Of a stretch of DNA of 64,000 bases, positions 33,564 to 41,192 are shown piece after piece (position 1 is the stretch's first letter; each line of letters begins with the position of its first letter). Source of the DNA: Enhydrobacter aerosaccus (GTDB taxonomy: Bacteria > Pseudomonadota > Alphaproteobacteria > Reyranellales > Reyranellaceae). Location: assembly GCF_900167455.1 (NCBI RefSeq), contig NZ_FUWJ01000008.1:89378-153377 (forward strand), written 5' to 3'. The notes under the pieces are model-generated. The model made no database searches. It saw nothing but the letters and a program-made list of their open reading frames with translations, and was not told the origin of the DNA. The translations under genes were made by a program, and so were the position numbers.

Positions 33564-34645
33564 GTTGGTTCTCTGGCTGAACTAAGTTGATAGACGGGTG
33601 TGTAAGGTTGAGCCGGCTCTTGCAGAAACATCCGGACGATACGGTCTGCTGCAGTATCGACAACGCGCTCGGCGGCCGCCGGCAAATGCTCGACAGCCAA
33701 AGTCCAGTCGTCCAATTCGATCTTCGGAACCGATTTTGGAACGTCGAGTCTAACGAGGCTTTCGGGTCCGACGAGCAGGCCGGCTTGCCCGAGGGCGCTC
33801 TGGGATTGCAGCCTCATGGCGGCCAGGATGATGTCCTTCCAGTGAAACATGCCGCCCTTAAAGATCTTCGAGCCGGTCACGCGATACGGATCATCACCGC
33901 AGCCGATACTCAGAATGCGAACCTGGTTGCGGCGCACATCAAAAGACGTCAATGCTTCCGTCACGGCGATCATGATGGGGTTGTTTGCCCACACTCCTCC
34001 ATCGACGAAGGTATATCCACCGTCGCGGTGCGGCCGAAAGTATGTGGGCGCCGCGGCGGTCGCCAAAGCAACTTTCACCATCGGCTCGAACAGATCCTTC
34101 TTGAACGCCGGATGATGCGGTGTCTTGAAGACGAAGACCTCGCCGTACTCACCTTCGAACGAGGGAATGCACAGGCGCGTGGCTGCGGACCCAAGCTTGC
34201 GGTCACCAAGTACATTTGTCAGGACGTCAGACAAAGCTTTGCTATCGTAGCTATACCGCAGCAATCGTATCTTCCCGCGCAGCCACCGCCGCAGGTTACT
34301 CAACCAGCCTACGCCGCCCGTCGGAAAAATCTCGTGTCCTCGATCGCGGTAGAGGTCGCGGAGGTCGGCAGCTGCAAGGCCGGCGCCGAGGCCGAGAGCG
34401 AGGATACCTCCGGTCGACGTACCAACGATGAGGTCAAAGTAGGACGCGATGGACCGGCTGCCCAGGAAGCGGTGTTCCAGCGTGGCCAGCACATGGGCAG
34501 GGAAGATGCCACGGATGCCGCCGCCATCAATGGCGAGGACGCGAAAGTCCCGATCCGACGGCCAATCCAATGGAACGCGTCGCGACGTGGCGATTCCGGA
34601 GGAGCGCGGTTCGGCTCTGCTTCGTGAATGGTCGTCGACAGGCAT
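33560..34645 (-). CDS. Patatin-like phospholipase, CBASS effector (CapV-like)
   Basis: 361 residues; ATG 34645 with AGGAGA at correct distance. 'FRVLAIDGGGIRGIFPAHVLATLEHRF' is the patatin oxyanion glycine box (GGGxRG), 'YFDLIVGTSTGGILALGLG' the nucleophile elbow GxSxG (GTSTG) and 'GYTFVDGGVWANNPIMIAVTEAL' the catalytic DGG. A cyclic-nucleotide-activated phospholipase attacking the inner membrane is the known role of CapV. It lies between the E2-like gene and two small coupled genes. Confidence 0.9.
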   Translation of the reverse strand: MPVDDHSRSRAEPRSSGIATSRRVPLDWPSDRDFRVLAIDGGGIRGIFPAHVLATLEHRFLGSRSIASYFDLIVGTSTGGILALGLGAGLAAADLRDLYRDRGHEIFPTGGVGWLSNLRRWLRGKIRLLRYSYDSKALSDVLTNVLGDRKLGSAATRLCIPSFEGEYGEVFVFKTPHHPAFKKDLFEPMVKVALATAAAPTYFRPHRDGGYTFVDGGVWANNPIMIAVTEALTSFDVRRNQVRILSIGCGDDPYRVTGSKIFKGGMFHWKDIILAAMRLQSQSALGQAGLLVGPESLVRLDVPKSVPKIELDDWTLAVEHLPAAAERVVDTAADRIVRMFLQEPAQPYTPVYQLSSAREPT

Positions 34646-35115
34646 GAATTTCTCCTGCTCTCCGGATGTCGGCCTCCTCCCGTCCATTCGCCCGTCGCCT
34701 GCCAGCTCTCGTAACAAGCTAGCCAGTTCGCAGTGAACGGTATGATGCGATCAGCAATGAAGTGTCGGTCCCACCGCCACTGAGGCGGGTCAGCCGCCGG
34801 GTCATACAAACATAACGGGGACCGCTCGAGGTCGTTGAAGTCCCAATAGACATGGTGTGCGAATTCGCCGGTCTGGCGATGGCGCACCTCGAGTTTCGGA
34901 TTCAAAAGGCGAACGCGCGGCACATAGCCGTGGATCAACTCAAGCCCGTTGATCCAGGACCGACGGATGAAACTGACCTGCACCGTGTAGGGCCGCCTGA
35001 TCGGACTCAGTTCCCCAGTCCAGGTCGCCATCCAGTCGCATGCGTCCACCCGGAAATCCGGGTAGCGCTCCTTCATGCGGTCAATCTGTTCCGCGATGGT
35101 CGGCGGCATGTTCAC
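34309..35115 (-). CDS. E2-like conjugating protein of short type II CBASS (overlong frame)
   Basis: GTG at 35115 overlaps the CD-NTase stop (ATG at 35109 possible). Residues 1-150 match the E2-like CBASS proteins: 'PYTVQVSFIRRSWINGLELIHGYVPRVRLLNPKLEVR', 'HHVYWDFNDLERSPLCLYDPAADPPQW', 'WLACYESWQATGEWTGGGRHP'. Cys102 in LCLYDP is the expected catalytic cysteine. It would attach the cyclase C-terminus to a target. The usual stop near 34660 is missing: the frame runs 118 further codons antiphase over the patatin gene, giving low-complexity sequence. Either a recent mutation removed the stop, or the extended product is made; conserved part is 34663-35115. Confidence 0.75.
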   Translation of the reverse strand: MNMPPTIAEQIDRMKERYPDFRVDACDWMATWTGELSPIRRPYTVQVSFIRRSWINGLELIHGYVPRVRLLNPKLEVRHRQTGEFAHHVYWDFNDLERSPLCLYDPAADPPQWRWDRHFIADRIIPFTANWLACYESWQATGEWTGGGRHPESRRNSCLSTTIHEAEPNRAPPESPRRDAFHWIGRRIGTFASSPLMAAASVASSLPMCWPRWNTASWAAGPSRPTLTSSLVRRPEVSSLSASAPALQLPTSATSTAIEDTRFFRRAA

Positions 35116-36380
35116 GCCGGTGGTTCCGTTCCGAAGAACTTGTGGGATGGCGCGGCGAACGACGTGGTCGAGGACGCACCCGCGATGGCCGGCGCGGCCA
35201 GACCGGACCGTACGACGTCGATGCGACCAGAGCTGCGCTCCTGGTACGCATTGCCGGTATCGATCACGTTGCCGAGACGCTCTGCGTATGCCTTAACCAC
35301 TTCCAGGGTGGGCGTCTCACCGAACAGGTCGCTGAGGATGTCCTGCATCTCGGGCAGACCACAATCAGGCCGATGTAGCTCGTAGAGCTTGGCGAGCAGG
35401 TGCTTCAGGTCGGCGATATAGATCGCTTGGTCATTGAGCGAGGCAGGCCAGCGATCGGTGAATACGTCCTCGGCGCAGGTCGGGTTGGTGACCGACACGA
35501 GTCGCCCCCGGTCATGGGCGAGCTTGATGGTGTCGTGGACGTGCTGGGCCAGCCGCCGGAACTGGTCGAACAGGCTCCCCGTCTGCACGGCGACTTCCGC
35601 CGCGAACTTCGACAGCATGACCGACGGCGGCCGCCGGCCGGACCGCCCATCGAACCGCACGTTCCGGTTCCGCTTCAACAACTGAAGCGCGATCACCGCC
35701 ATCGACTTCTCGTGCGGGGGCTTCTGCTCCGGGACCGCCTCCATGTCGGCCCGTGCTTCGAGCGTGGCCGCCCACTTTTGGACGCGGCCCATATAGGCCC
35801 GGGCGAATGCATCCGAGCTCGGCGTCCGAACCTTGAACCACTCGGCGAAGCCGTACGGGTTTGCCCAAAGCGCGTAGCCAGTGAGGTCGCTCTTATCCTC
35901 GGGCTTGTGGTTGAAGATGAAGCTCGTGCGCGGCGACCGTCCATCGGCGAGAACCGCGGGCGTGATGTCGAGATGCATGCCGTCGGCATAGTGGATGGTG
36001 ACGCAGCGATTACGGCGCTCGACCATCTTGTAGTACCGCGATCCCAGTTCGCCGCGCACCGCCTCGTAAAGTTCGTCGAGGACCTGCTTAGCCGTCATGC
36101 CGGGGCGGACGATGATCTGTGCGATGATGTCGATGTCGAACTCGTCGGTCCGCAGCTTGCGGGCGATCGTGGCGTTGTAGGCCATCGACCCTTGCGCATA
36201 CGTCAGCACCACGCGCCCGTGCAGGGGGCTAGCCGGCCGGTCGACCCAGTCGCTCAGGACATTCGCCCGGTAAACCGCCAAACTGTAGTTCGACGGCGAT
36301 AACTGGACCCTGATGGCCAGATCCGCCAGCAGGATATCGATCACGTCACCTTGGGAGGTAGGCCTAACAATCTGATTCAT
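35112..36380 (-). CDS. CD-NTase (cGAS/DncV-like nucleotidyltransferase), CBASS signal synthase
   Basis: 422 residues. 'VVLTYAQGSMAYNATIARKLRTDEFDIDIIAQI' carries the GS motif and the two catalytic acidic residues (DEFDID) of the pol-beta nucleotidyltransferase fold; a third acidic residue lies in 'ADGMHLDITPAVLAD'. This is the CD-NTase family that makes cyclic di- or trinucleotides on phage infection. The C-terminal 35 residues are Ala/Ser/Thr-rich, flexible-looking and end FFGTEPPA, a plausible conjugation tail. AGGAG precedes ATG 36380. First gene of the operon. Confidence 0.9.
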   Translation of the reverse strand: MNQIVRPTSQGDVIDILLADLAIRVQLSPSNYSLAVYRANVLSDWVDRPASPLHGRVVLTYAQGSMAYNATIARKLRTDEFDIDIIAQIIVRPGMTAKQVLDELYEAVRGELGSRYYKMVERRNRCVTIHYADGMHLDITPAVLADGRSPRTSFIFNHKPEDKSDLTGYALWANPYGFAEWFKVRTPSSDAFARAYMGRVQKWAATLEARADMEAVPEQKPPHEKSMAVIALQLLKRNRNVRFDGRSGRRPPSVMLSKFAAEVAVQTGSLFDQFRRLAQHVHDTIKLAHDRGRLVSVTNPTCAEDVFTDRWPASLNDQAIYIADLKHLLAKLYELHRPDCGLPEMQDILSDLFGETPTLEVVKAYAERLGNVIDTGNAYQERSSGRIDVVRSGLAAPAIAGASSTTSFAAPSHKFFGTEPPA

Positions 36381-36437
36381 AACCTTTTTCTCCTAGAGGA
36401 AGCCTAAGTGCCACCGTCTCCCTGGGGTCGCTTCTTT

Positions 36438-36458
36438 TAGGTCAAAGCTATTGACCTA
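36438..36458. promoter_or_regulatory. Palindromic operator between CBASS and HTH-protease genes
   Basis: TAGGTCAA (36438-36445) and TTGACCTA (36451-36458) are complementary across AGCTA. It is in the 138-base region that separates the divergent CD-NTase and HTH-ImmA/IrrE genes, just upstream of a good promoter for the latter. A site for the HTH protein is the simplest reading. Confidence 0.6.
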
Positions 36459-36463
36459 TTGTC

Positions 36464-36493
36464 TTGACTGGTTTACGTTGCGAAGATTACACT
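36464..36493 (+). promoter_or_regulatory. Promoter for the HTH-ImmA/IrrE gene
   Basis: TTGACT (36464-36469) and TACACT (36488-36493) are separated by 18 bases, close to the sigma-70 consensus. The ATG at 36519 follows with AGGAG at 36506-36510. The adjacent palindrome at 36438-36458 could control it. Confidence 0.6.
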
Positions 36494-36518
36494 ACAAAAC
36501 GAAATAGGAGTCGAGTCC

Positions 36519-37592
36519 ATGTTCGGTGACCGGCTACAACTCGCCCGTAAGAAGGCAGGCCTATCCCTCCGGGGATTATCGGACGCGATGGGTGGTCAAG
36601 TGACGCCGCAGGCGCTCGGCAAGTATGAGCGTGGCGAGATGATGCCCGGCTCGACCGTTCTCATCGCGCTGACGAAGGCGCTCGACATCTCGATGGAATT
36701 TCTGGCCGCGCCTCTCGAGGTGCGTCTCGGCGCCATCGACTTCCGGAAAAAATCCGGCACCAGCGCCCGCGACCGCGCGCATGTTGAGGCGCTCGTCCTT
36801 GAGCGCGTCGAGCGCTATCTCTTGGTCGAAGAGGTTCTTGAACTGAAGTCGGCGGCGTGGGAACCGCCGTTTGCGCCGAAGCAGATCAGCACCCTCGAAG
36901 CCGCCGAAGCCTTGGCGATGGACCTGCGTTCTGTCTGGAAGCTTGGCATCGACCCTATCCCGGATGTCACCGAACTCCTGGAGGAGAAGGGGATCAAGGT
37001 CATGCACCTTGAGTTGCCCGATAGCGTCTCTGGTCTCACCTGCATGATCGAGCGCGACGGAGTGGCCGCCGTTCCGGTGGTCGTCGTCAATGCGCACCAC
37101 GGCATAGAGCGTCGGCGGCTGACCCTGATTCACGAACTCGCCCATCGCCTCATGATTGTCGAAGGCATAGACGAAGAAAAAGCCGCCAACCGGTTTGCCA
37201 GCGCTTTTTTGATGCCCGCCCCCCATGTGAGAGATCAGGTCGGCAAGCACCGCGCCGGATTCGGCGTTGCAGAACTCATGGTCACCAAAAAGATTTACGC
37301 CGTCAGCGCGGCGGCGCTGCTCGTCCGGTTCAGGGATCTTGAGATCATCACGCAACAGACCATGGTCTATGCGTTTCAATCATTTGCCCGCACCTGGCGC
37401 AAGACTGAACCGCAGCCGATCGCCACTGCCGACGACCAACCACGCGAGCAGCCACAGCGGTTCCAGCGCCTATGCTATCGCGCATTGGCCGAAGGCTTGA
37501 TCACCATCAGTAAAGCTGCCGAGCTGCTGAGAAAGCCGGTCGCCGCCATCGATGAGGAGATGCGCGGTGCCACCGTCACAGATAGTCGTTAG
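36519..37592 (+). CDS. XRE-HTH / ImmA-IrrE metallopeptidase fusion
   Basis: 357 residues. Residues 1-60 form an XRE helix-turn-helix ('FGDRLQLARKKAGLSLRGLSDAMGGQVTPQALGKYERGEMMPGSTVLIALTKALDI'); a zinc peptidase domain follows with 'RRRLTLIHELAHRLMIVEG' (HExxH near residue 205) and 'EEKAANRFASAFLMPAP'. In CBASS, separate CapH repressor and CapP protease switch the operon on in response to damage; here both activities sit in one chain, divergent from the CD-NTase gene. It could equally be the antitoxin of the PIN protein that follows. Both readings are open. Confidence 0.9.
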   Translation: MFGDRLQLARKKAGLSLRGLSDAMGGQVTPQALGKYERGEMMPGSTVLIALTKALDISMEFLAAPLEVRLGAIDFRKKSGTSARDRAHVEALVLERVERYLLVEEVLELKSAAWEPPFAPKQISTLEAAEALAMDLRSVWKLGIDPIPDVTELLEEKGIKVMHLELPDSVSGLTCMIERDGVAAVPVVVVNAHHGIERRRLTLIHELAHRLMIVEGIDEEKAANRFASAFLMPAPHVRDQVGKHRAGFGVAELMVTKKIYAVSAAALLVRFRDLEIITQQTMVYAFQSFARTWRKTEPQPIATADDQPREQPQRFQRLCYRALAEGLITISKAAELLRKPVAAIDEEMRGATVTDSR

Positions 37593-38085
37593 TGACGCTT
37601 CCGTAATCCTGGACCTGGCGAAGACCCGCCTGATCGAAGCAACATTGGCGCTCCCCTTCAATTTTGTCATACCCGATGTGATCCTCGACAAGGAGCTATT
37701 AGACCTCGGCACCTACTCGCCGACCGATCTTGTTCGGCTTGGATTCACCATCGGCACGCTTGATGGCAACGGTGTTACGACCGCGCTGGCGCATTTCAGC
37801 CGCAACGCCTCGCGGCTCAGTTTCAACGACTGCGTCGCGCTCACATACGCCGAGGAACGTTCGTGCATCCTTATGACGGGGGATGGACCACTGCGCACTG
37901 TCGCCACAAAGTTGAAGATCGAGGTTCACGGATTTCTATGGGCTGCCGGTCTCATGGCGGAGCATGGAACCTGCCCGACCGATCGGCTGATCGCCGCCTT
38001 ACAGCAGCTTCAATCTGCTCCCTCAACACGATTGCCGCAAGATCTTCTGACCGCGCTGATCGGTCAGCTTCAACGGGGACGCTGA
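37567..38085 (+). CDS. PIN-domain protein (DUF3368-like)
   Basis: 172 residues; GTG at 37567 has AGGAG at a good distance, and an ATG five codons earlier (37552) is possible. The gene overlaps the HTH-ImmA stop region. 'QIVVSDASVILDLAK' is the first PIN acidic motif (SDxS), 'RLSFNDCVALTYAEER' the second (ND.. with Asp), 'ILMTGDGPLRTVATK' the third (TGDxxLR). PIN domains are RNases, often toxins. Its coupling to an HTH-protease gene matches known ImmA/IrrE-PIN pairs. Confidence 0.85.
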   Translation: MPPSQIVVSDASVILDLAKTRLIEATLALPFNFVIPDVILDKELLDLGTYSPTDLVRLGFTIGTLDGNGVTTALAHFSRNASRLSFNDCVALTYAEERSCILMTGDGPLRTVATKLKIEVHGFLWAAGLMAEHGTCPTDRLIAALQQLQSAPSTRLPQDLLTALIGQLQRGR

Positions 38086-38118
38086 AACCATCAGCGCAAC
38101 TGGTCTGGGCATGTTCGC

Positions 38119-38871
38119 CTAAAATTCATCCGGAAGGGGGTGGAGCTGACGTTCGATACGCTTGCGATCCACCTTCTCGTTATTCGTATGGAAGTGCACA
38201 CCCGTGATCTTTCGCACCTCCAGCGACGCCAAATCCACTTCTAGCGTCGCCGGTCGTACATCGGCATCGGGCGTCGTGTCCCAATCAACATCTTGAAGCC
38301 TGCCAAGATCGAAGGTGTCGAACGGAGGGGGAAGCTGCTGCTTCTTGGGTTCTTCGGGCGGCACCTCTTCAACCACGGTCAGCTCGTGCTCCCACTCCTC
38401 ACCATTGAACATGCCTGTATCCACGGAGAGCTTGGTGCCCTTGGGGTATTTGATCGCCTTGATGCGCGCTGCCTTGTGGAACAGCACTACATTTTGCTTC
38501 TCGCCCGGAACTTGAACCGAGGGAAACAGAATCCCATCGAGCTCGGGCTCAACACGTGATGCCAAGAAGTCCGCGACGGCCTGTGTCGCCAAGTATTCGA
38601 GCGCTTCATCGCTGGGCATGACCGGCATTGTCATGCGTCTCAGCAGCTTCTCGAGGAATAACGCCCGTTCCTTTCTCGGGGCATATGTCGGATCAAAGAT
38701 GCTGCCTCTCTCGAGAATATCAGCGAAAGCCTTCAGATCCAGAAGACGAACGCGGCGTACGAGCTTGAAGTGTGCGACGACCACATTCGCGCCAACTGGA
38801 GGGCGTACCTCGGCCAGCGCTGTCTCCGGTTCGTCCGCCCCGTAGAACACGGCGATCCCGCGTGCGTTCAA
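38119..38871 (-). pseudogene. RES-domain NAD-phosphorylase-like protein, probably N-terminally truncated
   Basis: About 250 codons starting with TTG (38871). 'NARGIAVFYGADEPETALAEVRPPVGANVVVAHFKLVRRVRLLDLKAF' is the middle of a RES domain; intact proteins have a preceding segment with the 'RMN(P/A)xGI' arginine and often a HEPN-RES N-domain, which is missing: an in-frame stop (that of the xre gene) lies 30 bases upstream. The C-terminal 130 residues are an acidic extension. RES toxins degrade NAD+. Likely a remnant or inactive variant of an Xre-RES pair. Confidence 0.55.
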
Positions 38872-38901
38872 GGATGTGCGGTCACAGCTTGGAAGAGCCG
38901 G

Positions 38902-39135
38902 TTAGCGATGCGCCTGGTCGAATCGCTTTGGACGCCTCAAGAGCTCGGCAGGATCGATGGCCAGCGCATCGGCGATCTGCCCCAGCACCGAGACGCTGGC
39001 CGACGCGTCGGCCCGTTCGATCGCGCCGATATAGCGGGCGCTCAGTCCGGCACGCGCGGCCAACTCTTCTTGCGTAATTTTCTTGTCATGACGTACACGA
39101 CGCAGATTGACCGCCATGATCTCTTTGAGATCCAT
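38902..39135 (-). CDS. XRE-family transcriptional regulator, 77 aa
   Basis: 'MDLKEIMAVNLRRVRHDKKITQEELAARAGLSARYIGAIERADASASVSVLGQIADALAIDPAELLRR' is a complete XRE helix-turn-helix of the SinR/ClgR-like type common in ICEs of alphaproteobacteria. It lies 30 bases upstream of the RES remnant, in the same direction, so it may once have been its antitoxin or may simply regulate the element. A 35-bp palindrome (39154-39188) lies 18 bases upstream of its start and is a good autoregulatory operator. Confidence 0.9.
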   Translation of the reverse strand: MDLKEIMAVNLRRVRHDKKITQEELAARAGLSARYIGAIERADASASVSVLGQIADALAIDPAELLRRPKRFDQAHR

Positions 39136-39153
39136 GACCTGAGAGGAACCTGC

Positions 39154-39188
39154 ATCGGAATGATCGTTCCAGGAACGATCATTCCGAT
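39154..39188. promoter_or_regulatory. 35-bp perfect palindrome (operator candidate)
   Basis: Arms of 17 bases (39154-39170 and 39172-39188) around a single A at 39171; the inner half reads GATCGTTCC / GGAACGATC. Perfect long symmetry with a one-base centre is typical of repressor sites. It lies before the XRE gene, in the divergent region facing the regulatory genes at 39.4 kb. Confidence 0.75.
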
Positions 39189-39276
39189 TCGTTCGGAGGT
39201 ATGGTATTCAATGGACGCTGCGTCCCGGAGCGGAAGGCCGAGGGACGTCTTGGCGATAGCCGGGGGGGCCTAGTAC

Positions 39277-39293
39277 GATGCACCCGGTGCATC
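39277..39293. promoter_or_regulatory. 17-bp palindrome before the small gene at 39373
   Basis: GATGCACC (39277-39284) and GGTGCATC (39286-39293) are exact complements around one C. It is 80 bases before the start of the next rightward gene; possibly a second operator in this control region. Confidence 0.5.
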
Positions 39294-39372
39294 AGTTCGC
39301 GCAGTCGCCGCCGCACTTTACGCGACACAGATTGCTCGGTCTCTGTAATGAACACGACCGGCGAGGCTTACG

Positions 39373-39636
39373 ATGACAACCGTTCCGTTCGATGACCGTC
39401 CCCCTGATAAGCCACATCTTACCACCTATGATGAGCGCCATCTGGCCGACTATATCCGGCTCCTTGACGCGGCAGAAGAGGGGGCCGATTGGCGCGAAGC
39501 CGTAAAGATCATCTTTGGCCTCGACGCCCAGCGTGACCCTGAACGGGCGAAGGTCGTCCATGACAGCCACCTTGCACGCGCCCGCTGGATGACTGAGACC
39601 GGGTTCGCCTATCTCCTTCGTCCGCCGCTGCACTAA
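39373..39636 (+). CDS. Small conserved ICE protein (DUF2285-cluster type)
   Basis: 87 residues. 'LTTYDERHLADYIRLLDAAEEGADWREAVKIIFGLDAQRDPERAKVVHDSHLARARWMTETGFAYLLRPPLH' is the recurring small protein that precedes DUF6499/DUF2285 genes in alphaproteobacterial ICEs; the helical 'HL.RARWMTE.GY..L' end is shared with DUF2285 C-termini. It is probably a DNA-binding regulatory protein; I cannot name the family reliably. Confidence 0.75.
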   Translation: MTTVPFDDRPPDKPHLTTYDERHLADYIRLLDAAEEGADWREAVKIIFGLDAQRDPERAKVVHDSHLARARWMTETGFAYLLRPPLH

Positions 39637-39730
39637 TTAAGATCCGTGCTTACCAGCTCACATCACCCTGCCATGGAATGCATCGCTATTGCCAAACGTA
39701 GGGGCTAGCGCACTGCAATTTGTACAGCCT

Positions 39731-39755
39731 ATTGAACGTCGGCGTTTGGTTCAAT
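39731..39755. promoter_or_regulatory. Inverted repeat before the DUF6499/DUF2285 gene
   Basis: ATTGAAC (39731-39737) and GTTCAAT (39749-39755) are complementary, 11 bases apart, ending 16 bases before the ATG at 39772 and overlapping the expected leader. Candidate operator. Confidence 0.5.
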
Positions 39756-39771
39756 TGAGTTGGAGGCGTAT

Positions 39772-40558
39772 ATGCCGGCGACATCTGACTGGCGATCTCC
39801 GAAGCGTGCACAAGAACTCAAGAATCTGCAACGTTCGCACCTGGGTTTGGAGTTCCTGAGGAGGAGCCCGGCCTATCGCGCCGCTTACAGCCGAATGCGC
39901 GAGCATGTTGCGGTGGGCGTCGTAACCCAGCAACGGGCTTTCGCCGACTTAGCCCGTCGCTGGGGATTGATCTTTCCCTTTCGACCCGGCAGCTGCTGTC
40001 GGCACTGCATCACATCTTTGGCGGCCGGAACTGACCCCGGTCACCGTGCTGCTGGTCCCTGTGCCCAAGGGATTCAAAGCTGCGCGTATCGATGCCGTTG
40101 CTGGACTGTATCCGCAAGAGATTCATGATGCCGAAGACGGGCGGCATTTCCTGATCGACGATCCGACAGGGCCGCTCCAGCTTTGGTGCTTCGAAAAGGA
40201 TCCACGGCAGCGCCTTGGCGTGCTCATCCCGCTCGATGCCGAGTTCCGAATTAGGCTCGATGCCGTGCGGCGGTTGCACCGTCGGCTGATCGGTCTATCG
40301 GCAGGTCCGCTGCCGCGCGGTTGGCGATTGACGGCCATGCAGCGACGCCGGTTCATCCTGATGCTGCGCGCGCTCGACGGCCATCTGGAAGGTGCCAGCT
40401 ATCGCGAGATCGCGCGCGTGCTGCTCGACGCCGAGGCGGCCCGTTGGCCGGCAAGCGCCTGGAAATCGTCTGCAGCACGCTCGCAGGTCATTCGCCTCGT
40501 GACCGAGGGCACGGCCATCATGAATGGCGGCTATCGCAAGCTCCTCCAGGGCCGATGA
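39772..40558 (+). pseudogene. DUF6499-DUF2285 regulatory protein gene with a frameshift
   Basis: Frame 1 gives 'MPATSDWRSPKRAQELKNLQRSHLGLEFLRRSPAYRAAYSRM...LARRWGLIFPF', the DUF6499 half. At about 39978-39981 the phase changes: with one T removed from the TTT run, the protein continues FDPAAAVGTASHLWRPELTPVTVLLVPVPKGFKAARIDAVAG and on through the whole DUF2285 domain ('GYRKLLQGR') to 40558. The break is a single-base insertion in an otherwise intact gene, so a recent mutation, a sequencing error or a programmed event. These proteins are DNA-binding regulators of ICE replication and transfer. Confidence 0.8.
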
Positions 40559-40759
40559 TGGTGAGTTCTGATCGTCTGCCGCCCACCGCGACTGACGCTC
40601 GATGACCAGCGGCCGTGCGAGGCCGATGCAGGATCAAGGGGTAGGCGTCGCCGTGCTTCGCAACTCCGTACTCCACCTGTCCGCAGATTCCTCTCCATCG
40701 TGATCGCGAGTTCGCCGCAGTTCCTCAGCGGCATCCACGACAAGCTGGAGGCGCATCCG

Positions 40760-41035
40760 ATGCCCGACGATCCTCGACAACTGCCGCCACGCTACCTGCG
40801 CACGCCCGAGGCAGCGCGGTTTCTCGGCCTGTCCGGCCGTACGCTCGAGAAGCACCGTACCTTCGGCACCGGCCCGGTCTATCGCAAGCTGGGCGGCCGC
40901 ATCGTTTATGCGCTCGAAGACCTGAAAACCTGGGCCGATCGCGGCCTTCGGCAGTCCACGTCCGACCCCGGCCACGGCGTCGTCCATCCCGCCAGGCCGC
41001 AGCCGCGGCGCGGCGACGACGGCACCGGCCGGTGA
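40760..41035 (+). CDS. Helix-turn-helix (AlpA/excisionase-like) protein
   Basis: 91 residues from ATG 40760 preceded by GGAG. 'LPPRYLRTPEAARFLGLSGRTLEKHRTFGTGPVYRKLGGRIVYALEDLKTWAD' is the MerR-type winged HTH of excisionase/AlpA proteins (HTH_17). It always accompanies the DUF2285 gene in these elements and probably controls excision or transfer genes. Confidence 0.88.
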   Translation: MPDDPRQLPPRYLRTPEAARFLGLSGRTLEKHRTFGTGPVYRKLGGRIVYALEDLKTWADRGLRQSTSDPGHGVVHPARPQPRRGDDGTGR

Positions 41036-41192
41036 ATGAAACGCCGATGGCCGCGCAGATCAGATCGCAGCACCGACGCGCTTGGCGCACTGGGCGTCAC
41101 GCGGCTGGTGTGTCCGTCGAGGTGCGCCGCCCCTTCGGGTGGCGTCGCGGCCGCACGTCACCTGCATGCTCTCCAGTCGGTGACACAGGGTC

